A stretch of DNA of 64,000 nucleotides from Bernardetia sp963719525 (lineage in GTDB: Bacteria > Bacteroidota > Bacteroidia > Cytophagales > Bernardetiaceae). Both the position numbers and the translations under genes were made by a program. The notes under the pieces are model-generated. The model was not told the origin of the DNA, did no database searches, and was given only the letters and a program-made list of their open reading frames with translations. Positions 45,258 through 54,290 of this stretch are shown in pieces. The stretch is taken from assembly GCA_963719525.1 (NCBI GenBank), contig CAVRCG010000004.1, forward strand, positions 2,852,001 to 2,916,000, in the 5' to 3' direction. The stretch's first letter is position 1. Every line of letters begins with the position of its first letter.

Positions 45258-46338
45258 TTATTTCGGCGCACGCCAATACAGATAAATAGCTACGACACCA
45301 AAAATAACATTAGGAATCCAAGCACCCACACGAGGATCTAATGTACCACTTTGCCCCAAACTTCTTGCCACCACCACAAACAAAATAAAGACGAAAGCCA
45401 GCATAAAACCTAGCGCAATATTAAAACTTGTTCCTTGCCTTGTCTTTTTGGAAGAAACCACTACTCCCATAATGGTAAGTATAATAATAGCAAAAGGAGA
45501 AGCATAACGCTGATATTTCTCTACCTTATAAATTCCTATTCCCAGGGCTGTTCCCCGAGCTGTTTGTTCTTCAATATAGGCATCTATTTCTGGCAAAGTT
45601 AGGGTTTCGTTATACCTATATTTACTTTCAAAATCTTCTGGCAAGAGTCCCATAAGCGTATCCAAGTCCTTTCCTGTCCATATAATTTCTCGTTCTGCAA
45701 AAAAGGTATGTATTTTATAATCATCTACGTGCCAAGTCTGTTTTAGCGTATCCCAAGTAATATTTTCAGCAGAAAATTTTTCTATTAATTTTCTATTTTC
45801 TATTTTTTCTATCGTGAATTTTTCGTCCATTAAATGTACTGTTGTTATAGCTTTGGAGATAAACATAAGTAGTAGAATCTATCTTTGAGTGTACATTTCG
45901 CTTATCAAACGAGAAAGGCTTTTTTACATACGCCGTTTCAAATTTTATTCTGTTTTTATTAGCACGAGGAACAATCCAACCACTCAAATAAAACGAAAAA
46001 ATTGCAATAATAATCGCACCAACCATGTAAGGAAAAAACAATCTTAAATAACTCATTCCACCACTTAGCATTGCTATAATTTCGGTACGACCAGCCATTT
46101 GAGAAGTTACAAAAACGGTTGCAATGAAGACCATCAGAGGCGTTATGAGTCCGATAATGTGCATTGCGAAATTGAAATAATACTCTACAACAATCTGCCT
46201 AAAGCCCAAAGAATGTTTTATAAAATCGTCACTTTTTTCACTATAATCTATCGCACAAACGACAGCTAAGATTATCAGAACGACAAAAACGTAAGTAGTC
46301 AGAAATTTTTTGAGAATATATTTGTCTATTATTTTCAC
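45258..46338 (-). CDS. LptF/LptG family permease (lipopolysaccharide export; frameshifted)
   Basis: YjgP/YjgQ permease of the LPS export ABC transporter, restored to 359 residues. The N-terminus KIIDKYILKKFLTTYVFVVL begins the first helix; IGLITPLMVFIATVFVTSQM and RTEIIAMLSGGMSYLRLFFP are classic for the family. The periplasmic beta-jellyroll-like domain (FTIEKIENRKLIEKFSAENI, TWHVDDYKIHTF) is followed by C-terminal helices (YQRYASPFAIIILTIMGVVV, FVILFVVVARSLGQSGTLDP, YLYWRAPK). The frame breaks in a T5 run at 45819-45823; removing one base joins N-G-R-K to F-T-I-E-K. It follows the phosphatase remnant on the same strand. LptF and LptG cannot be told apart here. Confidence 0.88.
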
Positions 46339-46603
46339 GCTAATTTTTATTGGTTTTTGATACTTTCATATTGACATACAAACTTACGATTTTGGAAGTT
46401 AACAACTTACTAAAAATTGAACTTTCTAACAGTTTTAAAGATTATTTACAGATACTTGGGACTGAACTAATTATAATTTGGCTTTATACAATATTTTCAT
46501 TCCTTTATTTGTAACTTGCATACGTTTTGCTCATTTTCTTTTTTAATTAATGCGTTACTACTACTACAAATTCCACTTTGATTACTAACTACTACTTCAT
46601 TCT

Positions 46604-48787
46604 ATGTCATACCTTAAGGTAGATTTTGCTTCTGTGAGTAAAAATTTAATTCATTTTATCCAAATTATTCAAATTACTTTTGTAGGATTATTTTTTTCTA
46701 CTTCTCTGTCAGCTCAAGGTTTTGAAGATAGTACTAAAGATTACTTGATTATTGATGATTCTACCTACGCTTTTCCTTTGGATTCTTATTTACATTACTA
46801 CAATGATGAAGAAGGTAATTTGTCTATTTATGATATTACCAACGATAGATTACAAAGCCAGTTTTCAGATTCTTTACACATTACCAAAAAAACAAAATAC
46901 ATTTGGGCTTATTTTGATGTAAAAACAAAAAGTAACAGAGAATGGCTACTTGATGCGAAAACTAAAAACAGTTCTTTGTATATAAAGAGAAATAATAAAT
47001 GGGTAATCTACAAGCCTTCTAATTATTTGTATTCTGATGAACACATTGCTGCACACGTATCAAATTTAGATTATGTGGAGCGCATTTATATAAAAGTAGT
47101 TCCCTACTCTATCATGAAGAATGGTAATTCGAATATGTTTATTAAACAAAGAGTTGTTTACGAAAGAAGGTTTATAGATGATACTGTCTTTTATATGCTA
47201 GTTGTAGGAATCGTATTTGGTTTATTTTTCTATAATTTGTTCCTTGCTATCAGCACAAAAAGTTATAGTTATTATTTTTATAGCATTTCGATTTTTGTTG
47301 CTGGTTTGAAGCTTTTGCTGTTCTCTATGCTTTTTAAGGAGTTTTTTGTGGAAATTGATTATGTAAGTCTTTTTTCTGACATACTTACACCTTTGTCAAT
47401 TATTTTTTATGCTCTTTTTTCTTTGGCTTATTTCAAAGAAGATTATAAAAGTAAATGGACAAAAGTTATTGTTCTTCTTCTTTTGATTCATATAGTAGCA
47501 TCTATTCTTTATACTTACAATACATTTTATAATTCTGATCCTTCTTATGCATCGTTAGGAAATCTTAGCATTATCAGTGTCTATACTTCCTTTTTGGTTT
47601 ATTCTATCTATAAAGCAAAAAAGAAAGTATTAGGTTCAAGATGGTTTTTGCTTGCAAATTCTTTTTTGATACCTACTGTATTAGTTGCCGTAATTAGTAA
47701 TATGTTTGTAGCATCAATAAATCTTGGTTATATTCTTGGATTTGGCGTAGTGATTCAATTACTTTTATTTTCTTTTGCATTAGGTTCTCGTTTTAATTCT
47801 ATCAAAAAGCAGATTACTCAAAAAGAATTAGAAAAAGAGCAATTAGAAAAAAATCAAATTTTAGAAGTACAACAGTTAGTAGAACAAAAAAATATAGAAT
47901 TAGTAGAACAAGTAACCAACCGAACAGCCAAACTACAAGAAACAAATGAAGAAATGAGTAAACTAATAGAAGAATTAGACACTACAAATGATTCTCTACA
48001 AAGCACTTTTGCCGAATTACAAGTACAGCATAAAAAAGTAACAGACAGTATCTATTATGCCAACAACATTCAAGAAGCTATTTTACCTAACATATCAAGA
48101 ATAGAAGAGGTATTTTCTGATTTGTTTGTCTTTTTTCGCCCTCGTGATGTAGTGAGTGGAGATTTTTACTGGTATATGCCTTTAGAAAATGACAAATATT
48201 TAGTAGGTGCTTTTGATTGCACAGGACACGGTGTTCCAGGAGCGTTTATGTCTCTTATCAGTTCTCAAATCTTGAATGAAATCGTTCTTGTAAAAAAGAA
48301 AATAATGCCCAATGAAATTTTGGATTCCCTTCGTAAGCAGATTTATTTTTTACTCAAGCAAAACGAAAATAGAAATAAAGATGGATTAGATGCTTGTTTG
48401 ATTTTGATAGACAAAAAAGAAGAATTAATTTACTTTTCAGGGGCTAAAAACCCTCTTTATTATGTAAAAAATAATATCCTAGAAACTATAAAAGGAGATA
48501 ATTTGTACATTGGAGGAGAATACAATGAAATAGATAAATTTATGCTTCATACAATTCCATTTTATCAGAAAGACACTCAATTTTACCTTTCTTCGGACGG
48601 AATACAAGACCAATTTGGAGGAGAAAAAGGGCGAAAATTACTGCGAAAAGTATTCAAAGAATATTTATTAAAAAGTTCAGATTTGTCAGCAGAAAATCAA
48701 CATACATTTTGGAGTACTTTTGTTACAGAATGGCAAAAAGAAAACAAGCAAACCGATGATATGCTTCTAATTGGAGTACGACCTTAA
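46604..48787 (+). CDS. 7TMR-DISM sensor with SpoIIE-type PP2C phosphatase output
   Basis: A 727-residue membrane sensor. A leader (about 15-38) is followed by a periplasmic sensory domain of the 7TMR-DISM extracellular-2 type (40-185: YAFPLDSYLHYYNDEEGNLS, KYIWAYFDVKTKSNREWLLD). Seven helices (about 190-390, VFYMLVVGIVFGLFFYNLFL onward) come next, then a coiled coil (400-480), and a SpoIIE/PP2C domain (495-727) with DVVSGDFYWY, FDCTGHGVPGAFMSLISSQI, DGLDACLILIDK and DDMLLIGVRP containing the metal-binding aspartates. Output should be dephosphorylation of an anti-anti-sigma (STAS) or similar target; none is adjacent. Confidence 0.9.
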   Translation: MSYLKVDFASVSKNLIHFIQIIQITFVGLFFSTSLSAQGFEDSTKDYLIIDDSTYAFPLDSYLHYYNDEEGNLSIYDITNDRLQSQFSDSLHITKKTKYIWAYFDVKTKSNREWLLDAKTKNSSLYIKRNNKWVIYKPSNYLYSDEHIAAHVSNLDYVERIYIKVVPYSIMKNGNSNMFIKQRVVYERRFIDDTVFYMLVVGIVFGLFFYNLFLAISTKSYSYYFYSISIFVAGLKLLLFSMLFKEFFVEIDYVSLFSDILTPLSIIFYALFSLAYFKEDYKSKWTKVIVLLLLIHIVASILYTYNTFYNSDPSYASLGNLSIISVYTSFLVYSIYKAKKKVLGSRWFLLANSFLIPTVLVAVISNMFVASINLGYILGFGVVIQLLLFSFALGSRFNSIKKQITQKELEKEQLEKNQILEVQQLVEQKNIELVEQVTNRTAKLQETNEEMSKLIEELDTTNDSLQSTFAELQVQHKKVTDSIYYANNIQEAILPNISRIEEVFSDLFVFFRPRDVVSGDFYWYMPLENDKYLVGAFDCTGHGVPGAFMSLISSQILNEIVLVKKKIMPNEILDSLRKQIYFLLKQNENRNKDGLDACLILIDKKEELIYFSGAKNPLYYVKNNILETIKGDNLYIGGEYNEIDKFMLHTIPFYQKDTQFYLSSDGIQDQFGGEKGRKLLRKVFKEYLLKSSDLSAENQHTFWSTFVTEWQKENKQTDDMLLIGVRP

Positions 48788-48928
48788 TCAATAAAATAAT
48801 TACATTCTTTTTGAAATAAGGATTTAAGAATCAAAAAAAATTACGACCTTTGCAGTTGAATTGTTACCTGTGCAATTATTAGAGGTAGTTTTTTAGTTTA
48901 TATAGATTATTAATTGTTATTACTTGCT

Positions 48929-49810
48929 ATGAAAGTTGTTGAAAAAATTGATGAGCTCAAGTCTCTTTTGAAATCATTGCGCTACCCTCAATCAAAAAAT
49001 CAATTGGAAAAAACGATTGGTTTTGTTCCTACTATGGGCGCACTTCACAAAGGGCATATTTCGCTTATTAAAGAAGCAAAAAAGAAATCTGATTTTGTGG
49101 TGTGTAGTATTTTCGTAAACCCTCTTCAATTTGGTAATCCAGAAGATTTTACAAATTATCCTACTTCTCTGGAAAAAGATATAGATATGCTCAAAAAAGC
49201 AGGTTGTGATTTGCTTTTTTTACCAAATTCTGATAGTATGTATCAAAATACTGTTCGTACAAAAATGACTTTTGATGGACTAGATAATGTGATGGAAGGA
49301 ACGCACAGACAAGGACATTTTAGTGGAGTAGGAGTTGTGGTAGCAAAATTATTCAATTTGGTGCAACCTCAACATGCTTTCTTCGGACAAAAAGACCTTC
49401 AACAATTTGCTATTATTCAGCAAATGATAACTGATTTATCGTTTCCTATTGAGCTTCATTGCCGTGCTATCAAAAGAGCAGAAGACGGACTGGCAATGTC
49501 TTCAAGGAATAGAAGATTAGATGAAAATCAACGAATTATTGCTCCAAAGATTTATGAAAGCCTTATTTTGACAAAAAAAATGCTTAAAAAAGGAGAGTCA
49601 GTAGAAAAAGCACAGCGAGCAGGACTTTCACATTTGGACAAGTATAAGGAATTTGATACTGAGTATTTAGAAGTCGTTGATGCTTCTACATTGCAACCTT
49701 TGAAAGGTAAATTGAAATTAAAAAAATTGGAAAGTAGCAAAAAAATTGCTATTTGTGTAGCTGCAAAATTAGGGGAAATAAGATTGATTGATAATATAAT
49801 CATTGATTGA
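48929..49810 (+). CDS. panC: Pantothenate synthetase (pantoate-beta-alanine ligase)
   Basis: ATP-dependent condensation of pantoate with beta-alanine, the last step to pantothenate. 293 residues from the ATG at 48929 (an in-frame TTG 15 bases upstream is less likely). The HIGH-like nucleotide motif is PTMGALHKGHISLIKEA; FVNPLQFGNPEDFTNYP, the binding segment GVGVVVAKLFNLVQPQHAFFGQKDLQQ and the KMSKS-like AMSSRNRRLD are complete. It forms a natural pair with panD, 154 bases downstream. Confidence 0.96.
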   Translation: MKVVEKIDELKSLLKSLRYPQSKNQLEKTIGFVPTMGALHKGHISLIKEAKKKSDFVVCSIFVNPLQFGNPEDFTNYPTSLEKDIDMLKKAGCDLLFLPNSDSMYQNTVRTKMTFDGLDNVMEGTHRQGHFSGVGVVVAKLFNLVQPQHAFFGQKDLQQFAIIQQMITDLSFPIELHCRAIKRAEDGLAMSSRNRRLDENQRIIAPKIYESLILTKKMLKKGESVEKAQRAGLSHLDKYKEFDTEYLEVVDASTLQPLKGKLKLKKLESSKKIAICVAAKLGEIRLIDNIIID

Positions 49811-49964
49811 AATGCAGCAAAAAACTTAACTGGTAATTATTCATAAAATTAATCAACAAAAAATCATAACTTAGTTATTAACAAATTCGTATAAATAGGT
49901 ATAATTCATTAAAATCCTTTCAAAAGAAGATTACTTTCTTTGCTATTTTAATCAAAAATCAACT

Positions 49965-50312
49965 ATGTTATTACAAATATTCAAATCAAAGATTCATTGT
50001 GTCAGAATTACTCAAGCCGAACTAAATTATGTAGGTAGCATTACCATAGATGAAGAACTTATGGAAGCTGCTAATTTGTATGAAGGCGAACGAGTTCAGA
50101 TTGTAAATAATAATAATGGAGAACGAATTGAAACGTATGTTATTCGTGGCGAGCGTGGAACGGGAACGATTTGTTTGAATGGTGCAGCAGCTCGTAGGGC
50201 GCAAGTTGGAGATGTCGTGATTATTATCTCGTATGCCCTCATGACCCATGACGAAGCGAAGGCACACCAACCTACCATTATATTTCCGAATGAACAAAAC
50301 CGTTTGAATTAA
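49965..50312 (+). CDS. panD: Aspartate 1-decarboxylase proenzyme
   Basis: Pyruvoyl-dependent enzyme making beta-alanine from aspartate, the second substrate of PanC. 115 residues, slightly short of the family norm. Autocleavage takes place in YVGSITID between Gly24 and Ser25, where Ser25 becomes the pyruvoyl group. The RIETYVIRGERGTGTICLNG-AAARRAQVGD core is standard, with Arg54-like and Tyr contacts. The terminator at 50357-50396 closes the panCD unit. Confidence 0.96.
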   Translation: MLLQIFKSKIHCVRITQAELNYVGSITIDEELMEAANLYEGERVQIVNNNNGERIETYVIRGERGTGTICLNGAAARRAQVGDVVIIISYALMTHDEAKAHQPTIIFPNEQNRLN

Positions 50313-50356
50313 TGGTAAATTGTAGGTAACAAATGGTAAGATATAATTTCGTAAGA

Positions 50357-50396
50357 CAAAAAACTCTTTTATTTTGGCAATAAAAGAGTTTTTTTT
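50357..50396 (+). terminator. Intrinsic terminator of panC-panD
   Basis: AACTCTTTTATT pairs with AATAAAAGAGTT around TTGGC, followed by eight T residues. Confidence 0.9.
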
Positions 50397-50404
50397 GTAA
50401 TACA

Positions 50405-50430
50405 CTTCTCACTCTAAAGAGTGAGCTACA
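50405..50430. repeat. CTTCTCACTCTAAAGAGTGA palindromic repeat (copy 2)
   Basis: Identical over 26 bases to the copy at 42331-42356. It lies between the panD terminator and the end of the convergent crotonase gene. Confidence 0.8.
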
Positions 50431-50435
50431 AATGA

Positions 50436-51212
50436 TTACTTTCCTTTGAAGTTAGCTTTTCTTTTTTCCAAAAAGGCACTTGTTCCTTCCTTAAAATCTT
50501 CAGAACGACAACAATTAGCAAACGCATTAGCTTCTGTTTGATAACCTCCTTCTGGACTATATATAGAATTTACACTTTCAATGATTTGTCCTAATGCAAT
50601 AGGAGCCTTTTTATTCATTTTTTTGAGTAATTCTTCTGCTTTTTCGACTACTTCGTGAGAAGAAACAACATGATTTACAAGACCTAAAGAAAGAGAAGTA
50701 TGGGCATCAATCATATCTCCTGTCATCAGCAGTTCCATTGCTTTCGAACGACCAATATAAGTAGGCAAACGCTGTGTTCCTCCATAGCCAGGGATAATTC
50801 CTAAATTAATTTCGGGCTGACCAAATTTTGCATTTTCAGAAGCAATACGAATATGACATGCCATAGCCAACTCACAACCTCCACCAAGCGCAAAACCATT
50901 TACAGCAGCGACAACAGGCTTCGGACAATTTTCTATTTTGAAGAATATTTCTTGTCCACGTTCGGCAAATTTGCGAGCATTCATTTCGTTGATTTGAGCA
51001 ATTTCCGAAATATCTGCTCCTGCAACAAAGGCTTTGTTTCCTGCACCAGTAATCAAGACTGATTTTACCTCTTTGTCGTCATAAGCACGAGTAAAAGCTC
51101 TGTCTATTTCTTCCATGGTCTCCAAATTGAGCGCATTCATTTTGCTTTCTCGGTTGATAGTAATTTTCAAAATTCCGTCAGAAAGCGTAAGGAGTAAGTT
51201 TTTGTATTCCAT
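50436..51212 (-). CDS. Enoyl-CoA hydratase/isomerase (crotonase) family protein
   Basis: A 258-residue crotonase-fold enzyme, most likely short-chain enoyl-CoA hydratase in fatty-acid or amino-acid degradation. The CoA oxyanion-hole segments are AFVAGADISEI (61-71) and GFALGGGCELAMAC (107-119). Catalytic glutamates are Glu114 and Glu134 (QPEINLGIIPGYGGTQRLP), the hydratase pair. The C-terminal segment EGTSAFLEKRKANFKGK is typical of FadB-like and ECH1 proteins. Its promoter lies at 51298-51328. No thiolase or acyl-CoA dehydrogenase gene is adjacent. Confidence 0.93.
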   Translation of the reverse strand: MEYKNLLLTLSDGILKITINRESKMNALNLETMEEIDRAFTRAYDDKEVKSVLITGAGNKAFVAGADISEIAQINEMNARKFAERGQEIFFKIENCPKPVVAAVNGFALGGGCELAMACHIRIASENAKFGQPEINLGIIPGYGGTQRLPTYIGRSKAMELLMTGDMIDAHTSLSLGLVNHVVSSHEVVEKAEELLKKMNKKAPIALGQIIESVNSIYSPEGGYQTEANAFANCCRSEDFKEGTSAFLEKRKANFKGK

Positions 51213-51613
51213 ATAAATATATTTGAGATAGTTTTTTGAATTGACTACCTATTTTATTTTTTGATTTTCTTTTGGTTCTAGGGAAACTAGTTTACTTCAA
51301 AGGTAAGAAGTTTGATACGGATTCACAATTTATTTGAGTGGTTTTATTACAAGTAAGTAGTTGAGCAAAATTATTTATAACTCAATTATTAAAATGGTGT
51401 GTCTTAGAAACTGTATTTTCATTCTCTGTGTTCTCTGTGACTCTGTGTTCGAAAATTCATTTCAAAACAATACATCTATTTAATTATGCTCACTTACTTA
51501 ATCAGAAGGAACGCAAATAAAGCAAGGTCGTTAATGAGAACGTCGCTAAAGGTAACGTCAGTAGATCTAAAAAAAATAGTTTTCATTTCTCATTTCCTAA
51601 TTTTCCTAATTCT
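51213..51613. other. Intergenic spacer with a dispersed repeat
   Basis: About 400 bases between two minus-strand genes. It holds the crotonase promoter (51298-51328) and one copy of the CTCTGTGTTCTCTGTGACTC repeat (about 51421-51455) found also at 971 and 32012. I see no gene. Confidence 0.55.
51298..51328 (-). promoter_or_regulatory. Promoter of the crotonase gene
   Basis: On the minus strand TTG (51326-51328) and TACCTTTG (51298-51305) are 20 bases apart, as at both tRNA promoters in this window. The start codon is about 86 bases downstream. Confidence 0.65.
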
Positions 51614-52012
51614 TTATTTCCCTCTTTTCTCCATATTTCCAATTTGAATATTGAGTGCTTTTACAGAAATTTGTATTTCAATGACAGAGAAAGAAAGGGA
51701 GAGCATAAGTAAGATTAAACTTATTCCAAAAAGCCAGTAACCAATTTCTATTTCTCCCCAAAAAAGTAAAAACATACAAATTACACACAAAAGTAAGCTA
51801 GAAACACCCAAAAACTGCATATTTCGAATTAAGTAAACTCTTTTTTTTAGGTTCTTAATTTGTTCTATTAAGATTTTATTCGGTTGATTTTCATATTTTT
51901 CATGTAAATTTCTGATAAGTGTAGCGATTGCCAAAAACCGATTTGTATAAGCTAATAATAAAAGAGAAATAGCAGGAAAAAGCAAAGCAGGTGTAGTAAG
52001 ACTGATTTCCAT
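51614..52012 (-). CDS. DUF2721 domain membrane protein
   Basis: A 132-residue integral membrane protein with three hydrophobic segments: residues 6-21 (TTPALLFPAISLLLLAYT), 69-88 (FLGVSSLLLCVICMFLLFW) and 93-112 (GYWLFGISLILLMLSLSF). Between the first two is the charged loop characteristic of DUF2721 (NRFLAIATLIRNLHEKYEN ... IKNLKKRVYLIRNMQ). The C-terminus VIEIQISVKALNIQ is amphipathic. Function of the family is unknown. Monocistronic. Confidence 0.88.
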   Translation of the reverse strand: MEISLTTPALLFPAISLLLLAYTNRFLAIATLIRNLHEKYENQPNKILIEQIKNLKKRVYLIRNMQFLGVSSLLLCVICMFLLFWGEIEIGYWLFGISLILLMLSLSFSVIEIQISVKALNIQIGNMEKRGK

Positions 52013-52153
52013 AAAAACAAAGATTGATTAGTAAAGGTTAATTAAAAAAATGAACAAAACAGGAACTAAAAGGGAATACTATTTGCAATTTATAAAATAA
52101 TCGTTCTTCAAAAAATACTATTCTACCATTACAAATCACTAATTATAGCAAAG

Positions 52154-53482
52154 ATGACTTCAATTTTGAAAAGTAGCTTTATCAAATTTTCATTTCTATT
52201 CTCCTTTTGTGGAATACTTTTGTCTTCTAGTATCTTCTCCAATGCTCTTCTTTTTGCGCAAGATATTGAAGTAGAAAAAGAAAATAAAACTCAAAATACA
52301 ACTACAGATGACGGCTGGGAAACAGCGACAGCAGAAGATAATGCGCCAAAAATAGATACAACTATCGTAGAACGAAAAGCACTTTTGGCTTATGGAGGAG
52401 ATTCGATTAGAATAGCAAGTATTGAAGGAAGATTAGGCGTTTTGAATGATACAAATGCTACCATCGTTCCGTTTCAATACGAAAAAATAAGTTTTTTTGA
52501 AGGCGAAGATTCTACCTGCACACGTTGGGAAGGAACTTTATTAGTTCAGAGTAGAGGAAAGTATGGCGTTTTGGATGCAACAGGAAAACCACTAACGGCA
52601 CTTTATGAAAAAATTGAGTTTATGCCCGAGACGTGTCAAAGTGCAAGTGGAAAAACGAAGGTTATGCTTTTTTATGAGAGAGGAAAAGCAGGACTTGCAG
52701 ATGCGTATGGAAACGTGGTTATTTGTCCTTCTTACGACCAAATTGAGTTTATAAAGTATTATATTACTCGTTATGGAGATACTACACGTATAGAAAGAGT
52801 GTTGAAACCCGAACTCATTACAGCCAAAAAAGAAGGGAAATATGGTCTCTTTGACCTTCATAATAATGTTCCTCTATTGCGTTCAGAATACAATGCCATT
52901 GATTATTTGCAAGATGTAAAAGTAGAAGAGAAGAAAAAAACGCATTCAACCCATATTCTAAAAATCAAACAAGGAACAAAATATGGATTTATTCTTTTGC
53001 ATAATAAAGCTATTTTAGTTCCTCAATACGAATACTTAGGAGAATTTTCGGGCGAAAAAGGAAAAACTACAGGTCAAGCAGAAGAACTAATTGCTTTAGT
53101 TCAAGAAAATGGAAAATGGGGTTGGATAAATTTGGAAGGAAAAGAAGTAATAAAGGTAAACTACGACGCAGCAGAAGCATTTAGAAAAGATATTGCTTTT
53201 GTTAGAAAGGGCAGAAAATGGACAGCTATAGATAGAAAGGGAAAGCAGAAATTAGAAGATTCGTATGAAGAAATAAAATATTTAGCCTTAGAAACCGAAC
53301 AAAATGCTTTTTTCAAAACGCTCATTATAGCCAAACAAAAAGGAAAATATGGTATTTTGGATATTGAAGGAAAAACATTACTTGATTTTGAGTACGACAA
53401 AGTGGAATTTATTCCAGAGAAATTTGGTTTTAATGTAGAAATTGATGGAGAAGAAAAATTTGTAAACTTAAGAAGAAAGTAG
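52154..53482 (+). CDS. WG-repeat containing exported protein
   Basis: A 442-residue exported protein with a leader ending near residue 35 (NALLFAQ). Six or more WG repeats (units of about 45-65 residues) follow, each with the pattern G-K-x-G-x-x-D-x-x-G-x-x-(L/V)-x-x-x-Y-(D/E)-x-I: for example GRLGVLNDTNATIVPFQYEK, RGKYGVLDATGKPLTALYEK, KGKYGILDIEGKTLLDFEYD, and the canonical NGKWGWINLEGKEVIKVNYD. WG repeats form beta-propeller-like surfaces of mostly unknown purpose. The final unit ends GFNVEIDGEEKFVNLRRK. Monocistronic. Confidence 0.88.
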   Translation: MTSILKSSFIKFSFLFSFCGILLSSSIFSNALLFAQDIEVEKENKTQNTTTDDGWETATAEDNAPKIDTTIVERKALLAYGGDSIRIASIEGRLGVLNDTNATIVPFQYEKISFFEGEDSTCTRWEGTLLVQSRGKYGVLDATGKPLTALYEKIEFMPETCQSASGKTKVMLFYERGKAGLADAYGNVVICPSYDQIEFIKYYITRYGDTTRIERVLKPELITAKKEGKYGLFDLHNNVPLLRSEYNAIDYLQDVKVEEKKKTHSTHILKIKQGTKYGFILLHNKAILVPQYEYLGEFSGEKGKTTGQAEELIALVQENGKWGWINLEGKEVIKVNYDAAEAFRKDIAFVRKGRKWTAIDRKGKQKLEDSYEEIKYLALETEQNAFFKTLIIAKQKGKYGILDIEGKTLLDFEYDKVEFIPEKFGFNVEIDGEEKFVNLRRK

Positions 53483-53543
53483 AGATTAGGGAATGGAAAG
53501 ATGAAAATAAAAACGAACAGTAATATTGTCTTGGTTCTATAGT

Positions 53544-53680
53544 AAACGTTATTACGGTTATTTACAGGTTTGATTTTCAACAAGTTAGAAGAAAATAAAT
53601 CTTACTTATTTTTCCTCAGCGTTGGGTTTGCAAACCTAAGGAAAAAAGACATTACTAAACTAACCGTGATAACCTTTAAT
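53544..53680. mobile_element. MITE-like element with terminal inverted repeats (copy 2)
   Basis: A 137-bp element starting AAACGTTATTACGGTTATTT and ending CTAACCGTGATAACCTTT, the same inverted ends as the copy at 40981-41124. The central hairpin (TTTTTCCT...GGTTTGCAAACC...AGGAAAAA) has the same loop sequence as the copies at 24117 and 40981, but a different stem. No coding capacity. Confidence 0.75.
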
Positions 53681-53940
53681 TAGTGAAGTAGTATTTTAAA
53701 GTAAATTTAAGATCAATCAAACTGCTATATTCGAAAGACGTAGAAATTTGATTTGTCAAATTGATACAATATCTGCTATCCTATCCTTGTTATAGAGTAT
53801 TTTTTAGAATTGTAGTGAAATAATGTTATATAAGTCTAACAAAACTGATTATCAAGTGACTTCAATGAATTGACTTTCAACAAATTAAAGTTGTGAGTTA
53901 ATTCTAATTCAAAAAAATATGTTTTTTTTTCTTCAAAATG
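53681..53940. other. Spacer upstream of tRNA-Met
   Basis: About 260 bases of AT-rich DNA between the MITE-like element and the tRNA promoter with no recognisable gene or fold. Confidence 0.45.
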
Positions 53941-53971
53941 TTGGTAAAAATAAAAAAACGTTTTACCTTTG
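53941..53971 (+). promoter_or_regulatory. Promoter of tRNA-Met
   Basis: TTG at 53941-53943 and TACCTTTG at 53964-53971 with a 20-base spacer, identical in layout to the tRNA-Thr promoter. The tRNA begins about 50 bases downstream. Confidence 0.75.
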
Positions 53972-54021
53972 CATTCACAATAAGGGAAACAATCTCTGTT
54001 TGTACAGGCACAAAAAAATAT

Positions 54022-54095
<74 letters not shown>

Positions 54096-54107
54096 CAAAA
54101 ATTAGTA

Positions 54108-54143
54108 AGTCTTTATTCACTAAAATGAATGAAGGCTTTTTTT
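54108..54143 (+). terminator. Terminator of tRNA-Met
   Basis: AGTCTTTATTCA pairs with TGAATGAAGGCT (12 bp with two G-U pairs) and is followed by seven T residues. Confidence 0.8.
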
Positions 54144-54216
54144 ATGAATCTGGTTATTTATGTATGGTTAATATCTATTGATTTTCTCATAAAGTTAATT
54201 TTATAAAATCATTTTT

Positions 54217-54246
54217 TTGGTTTCTAAATAAAAAACACTAGTTTTG
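54217..54246 (+). promoter_or_regulatory. Promoter of the small secreted protein gene
   Basis: TTG at 54217-54219 and TAGTTTTG at 54239-54246 are 19 bases apart, matching the Bacteroidota consensus. The ATG at 54291 follows after about 45 bases. Confidence 0.6.
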
Positions 54247-54290
54247 CAGTTCTATTAAAAACTGTGTTTTACAAAAAGATTATTCAGTTA

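Noticed and set aside
42331..50430. The paired CTTCTCACTCTAAAGAGTGA repeats as phage attachment sites
   Set aside because: The 8 kb between them contains ordinary genes on both strands (STN protein, lptF/G, panCD) and no integrase; a third diverged copy shows that it is a dispersed repeat.
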